Assembly (NCBI RefSeq): GCF_026262505.1
Contig: NC_067206.1
Location: forward strand, 33,371,896 to 33,435,895
Source: Trichomonas vaginalis G3
Lineage: Eukaryota > Parabasalia > Trichomonadida > Trichomonadidae
Reading direction: 5' to 3'
Length of the DNA stretch: 64,000 nucleotides
In this document: piece after piece, positions 39,676 to 49,719 of the stretch
Numbering within the stretch: the stretch's first letter is position 1
How the letters are laid out: the number at the start of each line of letters is the position of its first letter
The notes under the pieces: generated by a model
Database searches by the model: none
What the model was told of the DNA's origin: nothing
Seen by the model: only the letters and a program-made list of their open reading frames with translations
Translations under genes and position numbers: made by a program

Positions 39676-41814
39676 TTATTGAGATTTTTGCTGTTGCTGC
39701 TGTTTCCTCTGATCACCGTACCTGAGGATTTCCTTTTCTCTAGTAATTACACTAGATAACAACGATGTTGCCCAATTCTTCATTCCATCGTGGAGATAAT
39801 CGTTGAATTCGTGTTTGAACTTCTCAAACTCTCTGACAACGGGGAATACCTCTTCCATATCCAATCCCATTAAAATCTTAGAAGCTTCTTCGGCAGAAAC
39901 ATTCTTTTTGCCTGAATTTGAGAAAATTGTCTTTGCAGCCTCGCAAAAATGCAATATAACTTCGAGAGGTGCATTGTAATCAGTCAAACGTGTCTTGAGT
40001 TCCTTGAAAATCTTAGATTTCTGGTAAACAATCAATTGAATGTTAATATTACGATGTTCCTTCTTCTGAATGATCTTAGCGAAGAAAGTAAGGGCCGCAT
40101 TAAGTTGGTCTTTCTTTGCATCAAGGTCTTTTGATGTTATAAGGTGTTCAATAGCATTTCCGATTTTTACTGAGTTATAGAGAGTGATTTCGTCAATGTA
40201 TCCAGCGAGATTTGCGAATGTGGAGAATATCTGTAAGCTCAGTGGCTCCTTACCGATGAAATTCATAAGGATCTCAAATAATAAATCGGCGTAAGTTCCA
40301 CGATGTGGCCTGAAAGTGGCAAGGAAGGATGCATTAAATGGGCAGTTAAGGGAAGCAGCGGTTAACGAGTTCTGTATGAAGAGTTCTATGATGGAAACTA
40401 TCAAAACATGGACAAAACTCAATCCACCCTGTTCGTACGATGACTGGAGGTACTGGAGGAGTGCAAATATCATCTCATTGGTCGATCCATCCTCAGCGAA
40501 AACTTGAATTGTGTCTGGATCTGAATACAAAAGGCCATAAATGATGGCTACTGATTCCCTAAAGTAAAGATGACTTGGATTAGCAAGAATTCTCTGTAAA
40601 GCAAGTTTTACTGTTGTCAATGGAACAGTATTTTCCAAATCTGACATAGCGGTCAATATATTGTGATCATGAACAAGGAAATATGCAGACAGAGCAAGAG
40701 AATTCTTCATTAGAGAGGTCATTACGTCTGAAGGATTGGCTCCAAGGTCATAAAAATGATGATGAATCAGATAGAAGACAGATATTACGAATTCATGGTA
40801 TGGAAACTCTAAATTATCTATTGGCATGGCAACTTCTTCAGTTCCAACGATTTTGGCAAAATATGGAAGATTAATATTGAACAAAATCGAGTGGATTAGG
40901 TCTAAACGGCTAATAGATTGCGTATAGTCTTCATTCTTCTCAAGCCAGAATGTTTCTTCGTTGAATAAAGTAATATTTTCTCTGAAAAGTGTATTGTAGG
41001 CTGATTGGAGGAATCGGACGTATAAAGAACTGTTTGGTGAATTGATTCTTTGTAATTCGAATGGAATAATATTTTCTGAAGTTCCTTTTTCTGTATTTTC
41101 TGTTTTTTCTTCTTGTTTTTGTTCTGTAGTTTCTTTATTTTCTGTAGATTCCGTTGGTTGTTCTGATTTGTTCTCTGTTCCTTGTTTTGGTGGAATATCT
41201 TCTTTATTTTCTTCAATTTTTTCTTTATTTTCGGTTTCTTCTTGAGTTTGTTTATTCTTTTTCTTGTCTGTTTCATCATTAGCTTGATTTTCTTCTTTCT
41301 TTTCTGATTCTTCTTTGGATGCAATTTCTTCTTTATTTTCCTTCTCTTCTACCTTTGTTTCTGATTCTGTAGTAGCAGTTTCTTGTTTTTCTTCTGGTTT
41401 TGGCTCATTTTGTTTGTCTTTCTGAGAGTTTTCTGTTGATTCATTTGTTCCTAAAATTTCTTTAAGAATTGGATGGAAATGCTTTGTTTGTATGAGAACT
41501 GCAGACATCATGTTGATTAAATTTAATACAAAAGCAAACTGATCTGTGAAAACTGTTGGTAATGGTTGATCTGATGATAATTTTTCATTAATTTCCATGT
41601 ATTTTACACATGTCTGGTATAATCCGATAATATTTTGTGGATAATGTGCTGTTATGTCGAATAAAATTTTAGGAGATGGTAAAGTTTGGTTTCTCGGTGG
41701 AGCCATTGAGATAAGACTGATCCAGAACTTCTCGTCCTTGGAGCAATCCTTCTTTGTAAGGGTGGAAAGGCATTCTATATATTTTGTGTTAGTTGTTGAT
41801 TCTTCAGCACCCAT
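39676..41814 (-). CDS. HID1: HID1-like protein (dymeclin/HID-1 family)
   Basis: 712 residues. It starts MGAEESTT, an N-myristoylation-like start shared with animal HID1, followed by STLTKKDCSKDEKFW, which matches the HID1 opening. Residues about 121-246 are a Lys/Glu/Thr/Gln-rich low-complexity insert. The rest is a long helical repeat: the segment GTYADLLFEILMNFIG to VYQKSKIFKEL aligns with the HID1 GTHADLL to IIRKRSIFHQL region. HID1 acts at the Golgi in secretory-granule and vesicle sorting. The C-terminus is Gln-rich. TCATAA directly precedes the ATG. Cargo in a trichomonad is unknown. Confidence 0.82.
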   Translation of the reverse strand: MGAEESTTNTKYIECLSTLTKKDCSKDEKFWISLISMAPPRNQTLPSPKILFDITAHYPQNIIGLYQTCVKYMEINEKLSSDQPLPTVFTDQFAFVLNLINMMSAVLIQTKHFHPILKEILGTNESTENSQKDKQNEPKPEEKQETATTESETKVEEKENKEEIASKEESEKKEENQANDETDKKKNKQTQEETENKEKIEENKEDIPPKQGTENKSEQPTESTENKETTEQKQEEKTENTEKGTSENIIPFELQRINSPNSSLYVRFLQSAYNTLFRENITLFNEETFWLEKNEDYTQSISRLDLIHSILFNINLPYFAKIVGTEEVAMPIDNLEFPYHEFVISVFYLIHHHFYDLGANPSDVMTSLMKNSLALSAYFLVHDHNILTAMSDLENTVPLTTVKLALQRILANPSHLYFRESVAIIYGLLYSDPDTIQVFAEDGSTNEMIFALLQYLQSSYEQGGLSFVHVLIVSIIELFIQNSLTAASLNCPFNASFLATFRPHRGTYADLLFEILMNFIGKEPLSLQIFSTFANLAGYIDEITLYNSVKIGNAIEHLITSKDLDAKKDQLNAALTFFAKIIQKKEHRNINIQLIVYQKSKIFKELKTRLTDYNAPLEVILHFCEAAKTIFSNSGKKNVSAEEASKILMGLDMEEVFPVVREFEKFKHEFNDYLHDGMKNWATSLLSSVITREKEILRYGDQRKQQQQQKSQ

Positions 41815-42362
41815 TTATGAAATAAAAATTGTTTTATTCTTTAAAATTGTTGTAAATTCCTATTTGATTATATTCTTTTCAATTGATTGATTGGTTTCAA
41901 GTCAGAAATCTTTCAAGAAAAAAAAAACTTGACTTATAAGATTCCTAATACCAAAACAATGTTACTTCTCTGGAGAATAAATAAACAATGAACTCCTTGA
42001 TTCAAAATATGAAATGTTTCTAAATTGCTAATTAACATATTGCATCCGCAAAGAAATATTGCATCTTTTATGAAGGCCCAATAAAAGCAAGTAGATTAAT
42101 ATTGCAATTAACATACTTTTCAGTATTCAAATATAAAATCCATGCCAACACCTTCATCAATGTCAAATCACGAATCCATAACTATATAAACTATCTTTGG
42201 GGATTTGGATTATAAAAAATGAGAATGGAAATAGTAGATTTACAAATTTTGAAATATGTTTAGTGCGAAATGAACAAATTTGATGCATAAGGAGTTAACG
42301 TATAGTTTCTGTTATATAATGATAGTAAATAGTTTAAAAAATAGTATAAATTAAACAAAATT
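41815..42362. other. intergenic region, nothing recognised
   Basis: About 550 AT-rich bases between two minus-strand genes. Apart from the initiator-like TCATAA at the HID1 start, nothing is seen. Confidence 0.5.
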
Positions 42363-43679
42363 TTAATATTGACTGAGAATATCTAGAATAACTTGAGAAC
42401 ATTCATTGTCTATTTCTGAAATGATAGATATAAAGCTATCATTATGCAATTTGCCAACTAACCATGTAAAATCATCTGAAACAGGATTTTGACTACAAAT
42501 AGATGCAAGAATCATAATAAAATCATTACAAACATCATGATTAGTATCATTAATTAGTGTATCTGTATAGATATTAAATATATAATCAGTAAGAATTAAG
42601 TTATAATATGAAAGAGGGGTTTTCTTAAGCATTTGGTTTGTAAAATCTAATACTAGTAACTGTATCTTATAACTACAATTGAATAAACTGGATGAAGCGT
42701 TGATATCTGCAAAAAACACATTTAGAATTGGAATAATCAAGTTTTCTGATGATGAAAGCTCACATAATATGGAGATTACTTGCTTCATTATGTTTATATC
42801 ATTGATATATTGATGATAAAAGTTGAAAATTTCACTTAAGTGATCAATTAATGATTCTGGACATGATTTTGAAACATCTCGAAGAAATGAAAGTAGTAAG
42901 AATGTTATTTTCTGTTCTTCACAAAATAGAAAACTGAAACAGATTGAAACGTAATTTTCTGCGTTTTCTTGTGTATTTTTGGACCATTTAATAGCCTTAT
43001 CCATAATACTAAGGGTTAATGCAATAGTTTTTAAATCACTTTCGTTACTAAGCCAAAATTCTAAGTTTGGTATTTTTGATTCAAGCATTGGAACAAATCT
43101 GGAGATAGGTGATGAATATAGTATCATCAAAAACTTCAAAAATTTATGTAATAACTTTGTATTTTCAAGATTAATTGTAAAAATCGAATCAAAATTAATT
43201 ATATCAAGAAATTTAACTTGATTAGGTGTGTAAACAGTACAGTATTGTCTTAAAATATCAATAACAAGAATGATTATCTCTAAATTTGATTCTGTGAGTA
43301 AAATTTCATAAATTTTTGCAACATATTGTTCATCTAAATAAAACTCTGGTGCTCTAAGCATTGACTTTATGAATATGAGAATTTTTTGTTGAAATTCTTG
43401 TACATTGATGTAAGATAGTAAAAATGAAATTTGATTTTGATCAAGTTTAGAATATAAATCTTTAGGGCATGATGTACTGTACTCGCTAATATAGGTTATT
43501 CCTTGAAATATATCATTCAAATCCTTTGATTGCAAAGAATCAATTGCTTGCTGTAAAAAATTATCTGAAATAACAACTTGTTTGCATGACATTAAAGCTT
43601 GTAAGTATTCGTCTTCATCTTCTTCCTCTATAGGACTATTATATGGTTTGTCTCGATGGCGAAATACCAGAGACTCCAA
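42363..43679 (-). CDS. ARM/HEAT-like helical repeat protein
   Basis: About 438 residues of paired amphipathic helices (SDLNDIFQGITYISEYS, PEFYLDEQYVAKIYEILL, LLSFLRDVSKSCPESLI) typical of armadillo-type trichomonad proteins of unknown role. No signal or membrane segment is seen. The open frame starts at TTG; the first in-frame ATG is codon 30. The acidic segment between them (EEEDEDEYLQAL) looks coding, so the real start is unclear. It resembles the gene at 45131-46543 in size and helix pattern, and the two may be distant paralogues. Confidence 0.7.
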   Translation of the reverse strand: MESLVFRHRDKPYNSPIEEEDEDEYLQALMSCKQVVISDNFLQQAIDSLQSKDLNDIFQGITYISEYSTSCPKDLYSKLDQNQISFLLSYINVQEFQQKILIFIKSMLRAPEFYLDEQYVAKIYEILLTESNLEIIILVIDILRQYCTVYTPNQVKFLDIINFDSIFTINLENTKLLHKFLKFLMILYSSPISRFVPMLESKIPNLEFWLSNESDLKTIALTLSIMDKAIKWSKNTQENAENYVSICFSFLFCEEQKITFLLLSFLRDVSKSCPESLIDHLSEIFNFYHQYINDINIMKQVISILCELSSSENLIIPILNVFFADINASSSLFNCSYKIQLLVLDFTNQMLKKTPLSYYNLILTDYIFNIYTDTLINDTNHDVCNDFIMILASICSQNPVSDDFTWLVGKLHNDSFISIISEIDNECSQVILDILSQY

Positions 43680-44474
43680 ATTAAAAAAGAATAAAAAGCA
43701 AATAATTTGAAACAGAACTCAAATAAAAATAAAATGATATATTAACAATGAAAACTATGAGAAATTTTCAAAAATATTTTTCATTTGTCCATAATTTTGT
43801 GTATTTAAGAAGTAAACATGCATATACAATTAATTTACAATGAATTTGTCTTCCAAAAATATTTGAATTTCATTAATTTGATTCGAAAAACTTATTTTTT
43901 TCAATCATTTTTGAAAAATTTGATTTTTTTTGGAAAAATATTTCATGGTATTCTACAAAGTTGGACTATTTACTACACAGTTCTAGTGAAATCTCTTATA
44001 AAGGCTTATATTATCTCATTAAATATTAAAAAATTGGAAAAAAAATTTGGTAATCTTGCAATAAATCTGCCTAATCATTAGTAAATTTTGTTTAACTTTA
44101 TGAATGATAGGATACACCAATACAATTTCCTCTTTCTTGATCCAATTTTGGAATGTTGGATTCAAATTTGTAGACAAACGTGCAAAATCTAATGAAAAAT
44201 AATTAAACATGATCAAATCTAGCATTTTAAAACAATAGCTCTGGTTCAACAAAGTTAATATTTTTCTTCACTAATATTTGGATACAACATGAGTTCGCTA
44301 TATGGGTCAACCATTGCTGAATTCAACAGCTACTTTATCAAATTGCTCATCAATGAATTCGGCTTTATTTGAAAGTAAAATAGCACTAATCAAATACAAA
44401 ATAGTTTGAATGCAAAATAATCGGTACGATACAGTGTAAACTACGATCAAAGATTTTAAGTTTATTTTAGAGCC
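43680..44474. other. intergenic region, nothing recognised
   Basis: About 800 AT-rich bases. Phe/Ile/Lys-rich open frames on both strands reflect composition only. Confidence 0.5.
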
Positions 44475-44849
44475 ATGGGCATTGAAGTCCTTTATATTGC
44501 AATTGGTGGTGCAATAGGAGCTGTTTTTCGTGGGGTTATTTGCATATTATTCGATAAATGCTATAAAAAGAAGTTTCCACTAGCAGTTTTTATCATTAAT
44601 ATCACTTGCTGCTTTTTGTATGGAATATTATCTAAAATTACATTTAGAAAGCACTATCCAGAAGAATTACACGTAGCACTAACAACAGGTTTCTGTGGTG
44701 GATATTCAACTTGGTCAACATTCGCCAGCCAAACATTTAAACTTGGAAAAAATAAAGATTACATGATAGCTGTACTTAATGTTGTAGCAAATCATGTGGT
44801 TGGTTTCTTCTTTTGTTGGCTTGGTCAACTAATTGGAAAAAAGATCTAA
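44475..44849 (+). CDS. crcB: CrcB/Fluc fluoride channel, single-domain
   Basis: 124 residues and four membrane segments, the size of bacterial CrcB/Fluc. Conserved features: GGAIGAVFRG with Arg19, INIT with Asn42 in segment 2, and TGFCGGYSTWSTF (71-83). In bacterial Fluc the last motif reads GGxTTFSTF: the second pore Phe is kept (Phe83), while the first is Trp80. Bacterial single-domain forms work as dual-topology dimers exporting fluoride. Most eukaryotic FEX proteins are two-domain fusions, so this form points to bacterial origin by transfer. Base composition now matches the neighbours. Confidence 0.9.
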   Translation: MGIEVLYIAIGGAIGAVFRGVICILFDKCYKKKFPLAVFIINITCCFLYGILSKITFRKHYPEELHVALTTGFCGGYSTWSTFASQTFKLGKNKDYMIAVLNVVANHVVGFFFCWLGQLIGKKI

Positions 44850-45130
44850 TATATTTAGAATTGCTTCATTTTGTTACTTGTATTTCATATTATACTACTT
44901 AAATTGTACAAAATTGTATCTTCTGAATCATTACAATAATTTTTGTTCAATTTCATAGTTTGGAACATTAAATACAACCACATTAGTATGATTTCTACTA
45001 TCACTGATTCCTATAGAGAGCTATGACTTATCATTATTTCTATTTCCTTTACTTTTGTTTTGTTATGTTTAAATTTAGTAAAAAATTCATTAATTATCAT
45101 AAACAACTAATATTTTTTACAAACAACATA

Positions 45131-46543
45131 TTAATCTTCAAAATCTTTAAAATTAGGATCTAAATTAACCAAAACCATTACACTTGCTTGAAGAGAATGC
45201 TCTCTACAGTTTGCATAATCTTCTATCGAATCATAAATCTCTCGAATAAACATAAAAGCATCTGAATCAAAAATTTCAGAAATTAACGATTCATCGTGGC
45301 TAATTGCGTATGAACCAAATTGATAAAGAGCATCAGTCATTTCTAAACCTGCGTATCTCCACATTGGTTCTACAAAATCTAATACAATTTGCAAATAATT
45401 ATTTTCAAGAAAGTATTGGATACTTTCATCATCAGCAACGGATATCAACGAACATATAGACCTTAATACATCCGATTTCGTCTCAAAATTAAAATCGTCA
45501 TTGAGCTGTTCATTCAAAATTTGAACAATGTTATTTTCGATTGTCACTTTTGTAATGTTTTGAATTGAATAAGCGCATTCATGGAAGAAATTCGCTATAG
45601 AATTGGTAAAATTCGGGTTCTGTTCTTCGATATAAGGAAATATGAGTGTCATAAGCGTGTTTACACTTTGAACTGTTATATCTTCTTTTTCAGAAACACA
45701 AATTGATAAGAAACGAATGAATTCTTTACACAAAAGAACGTTATTGTGATCAAAACTATTGACAATGTCTAGAAAACTGGCATTTCCAAGGAAATAATTG
45801 AGATATTCTGTTGATCTTTCAACAAAATTATTAAAAACAGAGAAAAGATAAAATCTGAAGTTATCACTTGTTTCGCTATTCAAGAATATGCTTAGTAAGT
45901 TATCTAGATAAGCTTTAACTTGAGAATTATTGACATCATAATGAGAATATGAACCAAAGCACATTAAGGACGACATAAACAATTTATCATCAGGGTTTGT
46001 TGTTCTAAGCACGTTGAGGATGATATCTAAGAAGTTTTTCTCTTTGAGGAAGGAAAATACTTGATCATAAATTTGGAGATCAGTATCCTGAGATTTAATG
46101 ATCATTTCGTGCTTTGGATGCTGATTGAATACGAGTAATTGCTGAAACAATGAAATAGCCATAGGATTTGGTAAATAATTGAATAAATATTGATGAATAT
46201 CGTGTTTAACATAGTAATTGCATATTCCTGGAGATTTTATAAATATTACAAAAAGAATGCATGCGTAATTTGTTAATTCTTGATCTTTTGAAATTTCTGG
46301 TGATAATAATGGGATTAAACGAGTAGATAACTCTAAAAATTGTGGTTCTAAATCTTTGTGATAGTATTCTTTGATAAGAAATGCAACATTTTCCAAATTT
46401 TGTTGAATATCTTCTTCAATATTAAACAAACTTGCAATGAAATCAGCATTAACTATATCTTGACTGTTTTCTGTATCTGTTTCTGCTTTAGTGATTTCAA
46501 GTTGATTCTCATCATTATTATTTTTTTTAGAAGCAGAAATCAT
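45131..46543 (-). CDS. ARM-like helical repeat protein
   Basis: 470 residues from ATG 46543 (MISASKKNNNDENQ); a GTG seven codons upstream is not needed. After a polar start of about 35 residues the protein is all helical repeats (LEPQFLELSTRLIPLLS, LSIFLNSETSDNFRFYLF, ADDESIQYFLENNYLQIVLDF), which is an ARM/HEAT solenoid. No catalytic motif. It is divergent from the RPN10 gene with an 82-bp gap, so the two probably share a promoter region, though no functional link is shown. Confidence 0.75.
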   Translation of the reverse strand: MISASKKNNNDENQLEITKAETDTENSQDIVNADFIASLFNIEEDIQQNLENVAFLIKEYYHKDLEPQFLELSTRLIPLLSPEISKDQELTNYACILFVIFIKSPGICNYYVKHDIHQYLFNYLPNPMAISLFQQLLVFNQHPKHEMIIKSQDTDLQIYDQVFSFLKEKNFLDIILNVLRTTNPDDKLFMSSLMCFGSYSHYDVNNSQVKAYLDNLLSIFLNSETSDNFRFYLFSVFNNFVERSTEYLNYFLGNASFLDIVNSFDHNNVLLCKEFIRFLSICVSEKEDITVQSVNTLMTLIFPYIEEQNPNFTNSIANFFHECAYSIQNITKVTIENNIVQILNEQLNDDFNFETKSDVLRSICSLISVADDESIQYFLENNYLQIVLDFVEPMWRYAGLEMTDALYQFGSYAISHDESLISEIFDSDAFMFIREIYDSIEDYANCREHSLQASVMVLVNLDPNFKDFED

Positions 46544-46625
46544 TGATGGTATTTTTTTTGTCACGTAAAATAGTCAAAAATAAATAAAAGAGAAAAAAAC
46601 GATAAAAAAATTTATCGGAGATTGA
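46544..46625. promoter_or_regulatory. 82-bp divergent promoter region (ARM gene / RPN10)
   Basis: The only sequence between two head-to-head start codons. It contains GTGACA on the minus strand near 46558-46565 and an A/T-rich stretch on the RPN10 side. Both genes' core promoters must lie here or inside the neighbouring gene. Confidence 0.55.
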
Positions 46626-47393
46626 ATGGAATCTAGAGATCGAGCTACTATCATTTTGATCGATAATTCTCCAACATCAATCAATGGGGATTTCATAACT
46701 GATCGATTAAATGCTCAAACAACATGTGCAGAGCGTCTAGCAAAAAATTATAATCAATCTAACCAAAATTCGCAAGTTGGAATTATCACAATGTCGAGAC
46801 CAGAGTTTGGCATTCGTTCTTCCCCAACAACAAAACCAAATAACATTGCAAATTCAATTCCAAATATTAAAAGAGGAAAAGAGCCTATTGACATATTACT
46901 TGGAGTCAAAAGTGCTATTTTGGCACTTAAGAACTGCATACCAATCCCATCGGAAAAAAGAATTTTAATTTTTGTTTCATCAGATTGTTTAATGACAGAT
47001 GAGATCGCTGCTACTATTAGAGCACTTTCAATTAAGAATAACGTCATAATAGATATAGTTGTTATGGGCGAACACGTGAAAATCGTTGATAAGTTACATA
47101 GTATCAATGATCAGATACCAGGATCAACATTTTTGTTCATAAAGAGCTGCAACACTCTTGTTAGCGATCTTGTAATAGCAAAAGGAATTGGAATGAAAAA
47201 AGAAGAGATTCCACAAATAAATTCCAAGTTACAACACCAAGATCCGGAACTATACAAGGCTATATTGGCATCCAAGCCAGTTGACTCGGAAAATGCATTT
47301 TTATCAGAAAATTCGTATCCACCCGAGAAAACTCGAAAATCACCTAGTGCAAAAGCATCTCCAAAAGATAGTAAAAAGAAGAAAAAGAAATAG
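46626..47393 (+). CDS. RPN10: RPN10/PSMD4, 26S proteasome ubiquitin receptor
   Basis: 255 residues. The N-terminal VWA domain (1-190) matches RPN10: ATIILIDNSPTSINGDF, RLNAQTTCAERLA, VGIITMS, ILLGVKSAILALKN and RILIFVSSD. It holds the lid and base of the 19S particle together. One ubiquitin-interacting motif follows, DPELYKAILAS (206-216), with the defining Ala and Ser spacing. Then comes a polar tail ending in seven lysines. Human RPN10 has two such motifs and plants three; this one has a single motif, as in yeast. It acts in nucleus and cytosol. Confidence 0.9.
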   Translation: MESRDRATIILIDNSPTSINGDFITDRLNAQTTCAERLAKNYNQSNQNSQVGIITMSRPEFGIRSSPTTKPNNIANSIPNIKRGKEPIDILLGVKSAILALKNCIPIPSEKRILIFVSSDCLMTDEIAATIRALSIKNNVIIDIVVMGEHVKIVDKLHSINDQIPGSTFLFIKSCNTLVSDLVIAKGIGMKKEEIPQINSKLQHQDPELYKAILASKPVDSENAFLSENSYPPEKTRKSPSAKASPKDSKKKKKK

Positions 47394-47496
47394 AAAGTTT
47401 ATTTCAAGAATTAGTATCTATAACCAATTTAATTCATTACAACTCCTGTATAATAAGAACGAACACTAAAGTTTCAATTACCCTTCCCTAAGCGGC

Positions 47497-47877
47497 TTAT
47501 TTGCTATTAAGAGGCTGCTCAACAGACTTTGCATTTTCGGATTTCTTTTGCTCCTCTTCTGGTGCATTCTTGAGCATCTCCTCTATTTCATCAACTTCCT
47601 CGTTAGCCTTGTCGTCCTCAAATGGATGCTTAAGTCTGTAGCAAAGACTGATTGAGCTTAAAATGCAAACAATGAAGTAAATGATAACATTAATCCATAA
47701 TGTTTTTGTATTGTCTTTTCTTGTGTGATGAGGGTTAAGATCACCAATGGTACCGGCTTTATCGATACCGAAAAGAATGGCCATAATGCCGAGCATGACT
47801 ATGCCCCAAACACTGATAACTACATAGCAGGCAGCACATCCAACACTTGTGTAACAGCGCACACAGCAATTTGTCAT
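47497..47877 (-). CDS. RNASEK: RNASEK (ribonuclease kappa)-like V-ATPase-associated protein
   Basis: 126 residues with two membrane segments. The first (CAACYVVISVWGIVMLGIMAILFG) and the Cys-rich start CCVRCYTSVGC match RNASEK, and the second (LWINVIIYFIVCILSSISLCYRL) ends with the basic residues typical of the family. RNASEK is found with the vacuolar ATPase and acts in endosome acidification and uptake. The C-terminal 45 residues are acidic and Gln-rich and exceed the animal form. The ATG at 47877 follows TCAATTTAAATA. Confidence 0.8.
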   Translation of the reverse strand: MTNCCVRCYTSVGCAACYVVISVWGIVMLGIMAILFGIDKAGTIGDLNPHHTRKDNTKTLWINVIIYFIVCILSSISLCYRLKHPFEDDKANEEVDEIEEMLKNAPEEEQKKSENAKSVEQPLNSK

Positions 47878-48131
47878 TATTTAAATTGATAAAGCCGCTT
47901 TTAAATATACAATTGTTTGTCTATGATCGTCAAACTTTCAATTGAAAATAATCGTTGATCAAATTTTGATTGAATAGTGTTAACCCCTGTTTAAATTTAT
48001 GAACTAAAAAATAAAATAAATGAATTAATTAGCCAATTTCTCAAATGATCTTTTTTTAGAGCCAAAAAAATAAATATAAAAAATTATTAGTATTTACAAG
48101 GATATTAATGAAAATACACATAGTTTATTTA

Positions 48132-48413
48132 TTATTTCTTAAGAAATGTGTTGATTAAATTTGTAAGTGCTAATTCGAACATTACTTTTGGTGTAAGAGC
48201 ATCATCTATTGAATCTGTATTATAAACTTCTTTAAGATATTTCGCAAGTGCTTCGTCTTTACCAAATTTTGTTTTAACTGTTGCGATAAACTGAGAATAA
48301 GCATCATATGGAGTAAGCCACTGGTCTCTAACAATTTTACTAGCTGCGTTTTCGTTCTTTAATAACTCAAAAGCCTTTTCAATAAGCGCTTGTTCTTCAG
48401 CTGTAAATGACAT
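48132..48413 (-). CDS. small helical protein, unknown
   Basis: 93 residues from ATG 48413 (MSFTAEEQALIEKAFELL), all predicted helix, with no signal or membrane segment. The longer frame to 48641 overlaps the lectin gene on the other strand and is not used. TCACCTTTT about 20 bases upstream is a strong initiator. No family is recognised; it is near tubulin-cofactor or EF-hand size, but no such motifs are visible. Confidence 0.75.
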   Translation of the reverse strand: MSFTAEEQALIEKAFELLKNENAASKIVRDQWLTPYDAYSQFIATVKTKFGKDEALAKYLKEVYNTDSIDDALTPKVMFELALTNLINTFLKK

Positions 48414-48426
48414 ACTAAAAATTAAC

Positions 48427-48435
48427 AAAAGGTGA
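48427..48435 (-). promoter_or_regulatory. initiator-like TCACCTTTT in a 25-bp divergent gap
   Basis: TCACCTTTT on the minus strand serves the small helical gene. The same bases read AAAAGGTGA on the plus strand directly before the lectin ATG at 48439, so one short segment fronts both genes. Confidence 0.6.
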
Positions 48436-48438
48436 CAA

Positions 48439-49719
48439 ATGATTCTTTTCTTTTCGATTTTTGGGGCATCTTTTATACCTAGATATAGCTTAACACCAGT
48501 GTTTGAGTTCACAAATATCAGTGAAATCGGAAACTGGACGCTTCTTGGCAATGCTCTTAATAAAAAATCACATTTGCAACTGACATCTGAAGCAGCAAAA
48601 GAGTTCGGCGCAGTTTGCCAACGTGTTCCTACACTATTCAACGATTGGATGGTATACTTAGAATTATCTATTGAAGATTATAAACCTGGAGATGGTTTTT
48701 ATTTTTATTACAGTGATCAAGTGTGCCAACTCACTACAGAAGACATCAAAGGCTTTTCCATATGGATAAATACTAGTTCAGAAAGCGCAGATGGCTCCTA
48801 TCCAATATATTTTGGAGCATATGATGGAATTAACATCACAAAGTTTGAATACCTAAATATTGGCAATGTAACATTCCCCAAAACAACGAAGAAGTTGTTC
48901 TTACTCTTCCAAAAGCTCTCAGATATTGTTAAAGTTTCATCATGCGAGACATCAATCGCAGGACAATACAAAGACTTGTTTATCTTCAGCTACCCAACTT
49001 TAATCAACCGTGGCTACTTCTCATTTGTTGCTAAGAACTCAAATACGAGCGGAACTTCATTTTCTCTTCATACAGTTCAAACATATTCAAACGAACCTTT
49101 ACAAGAGATTTTTGACCCTAAAATAGAATCACATAACAGAAAAATCATCTATTCTCGCTATTACGAACGTCAATTAAAGAAGAAAGGAAGAAGATCGAAG
49201 ATGCCGAAGTCATTGTTCTACATTTCTCAGCTAAAAGAGATCCAGAATGTTACAGGAACCGATATAATGCTCAAAGATGCAATAGATATTATAATTGAGT
49301 TATATGAAAGATCAATGAACTCAATAACGTCAGGAGCACTGGAAAGAATAATCAGAAATCGTTTAGAAATACCTTTGAATACAGCACAAGACAAAATTGA
49401 GGCTGCAAGTGAAAATCTTAACGCAACAAGAGAATCTCTTGAAGATTTATGGATAGAACTTAATCATAAGATAAAGGGAATACGATCGGAAGCAGTTATT
49501 TCTATGGAAAGTATTAAAAAAGAGATGATGGAAGCGGTAAAGGATATATCAATAGGAAAATGCGGTCTTGAGTCAGCTCTTGGCCTTGAACCACAAAAGA
49601 ATGAGGCAATTATTGAAATTCTGCGAAAAATTGCTTTAGTTGAGCTTGTTATTTATATAATTTTCTTCATCTATAAGCATAGAAAGACAAACGGCTTCAA
49701 AGGAGGAAAATCAGACTAA
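48439..49719 (+). CDS. L-type-lectin-like type I membrane protein (ERGIC-53/VIP36-like)
   Basis: 426 residues. A signal peptide (MILFFSIFGASFIP) is followed by a beta-rich lumenal domain (about 20-210) with lectin-like wording (GNWTLLGNALNKKSHLQL, KEFGAVCQRVPTLF, FNDWMVYLELSI, GDGFYFYYSDQ, YFSFVAKNSNTSGTSFSLHTV). A coiled-coil stalk (about 300-385) and one membrane segment near 393-411 (ALVELVIYIIFFIY) lead to a short basic tail. This is the layout of ERGIC-53-type cargo receptors that carry glycoproteins from ER to Golgi. The tail lacks a clear KKxx signal. Family assignment rests on layout and partial motifs. Confidence 0.78.
   Translation: MILFFSIFGASFIPRYSLTPVFEFTNISEIGNWTLLGNALNKKSHLQLTSEAAKEFGAVCQRVPTLFNDWMVYLELSIEDYKPGDGFYFYYSDQVCQLTTEDIKGFSIWINTSSESADGSYPIYFGAYDGINITKFEYLNIGNVTFPKTTKKLFLLFQKLSDIVKVSSCETSIAGQYKDLFIFSYPTLINRGYFSFVAKNSNTSGTSFSLHTVQTYSNEPLQEIFDPKIESHNRKIIYSRYYERQLKKKGRRSKMPKSLFYISQLKEIQNVTGTDIMLKDAIDIIIELYERSMNSITSGALERIIRNRLEIPLNTAQDKIEAASENLNATRESLEDLWIELNHKIKGIRSEAVISMESIKKEMMEAVKDISIGKCGLESALGLEPQKNEAIIEILRKIALVELVIYIIFFIYKHRKTNGFKGGKSD

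Noticed and set aside
40902-41324. Lys-rich frame within the HID1 gene, same strand
   Set aside because: Shifted-frame reading of the low-complexity insert; no independent support.
48414-48641. Long N-terminal extension of the small helical gene
   Set aside because: It overlaps the lectin gene's coding sequence and lies upstream of a good initiator and ATG at 48413.
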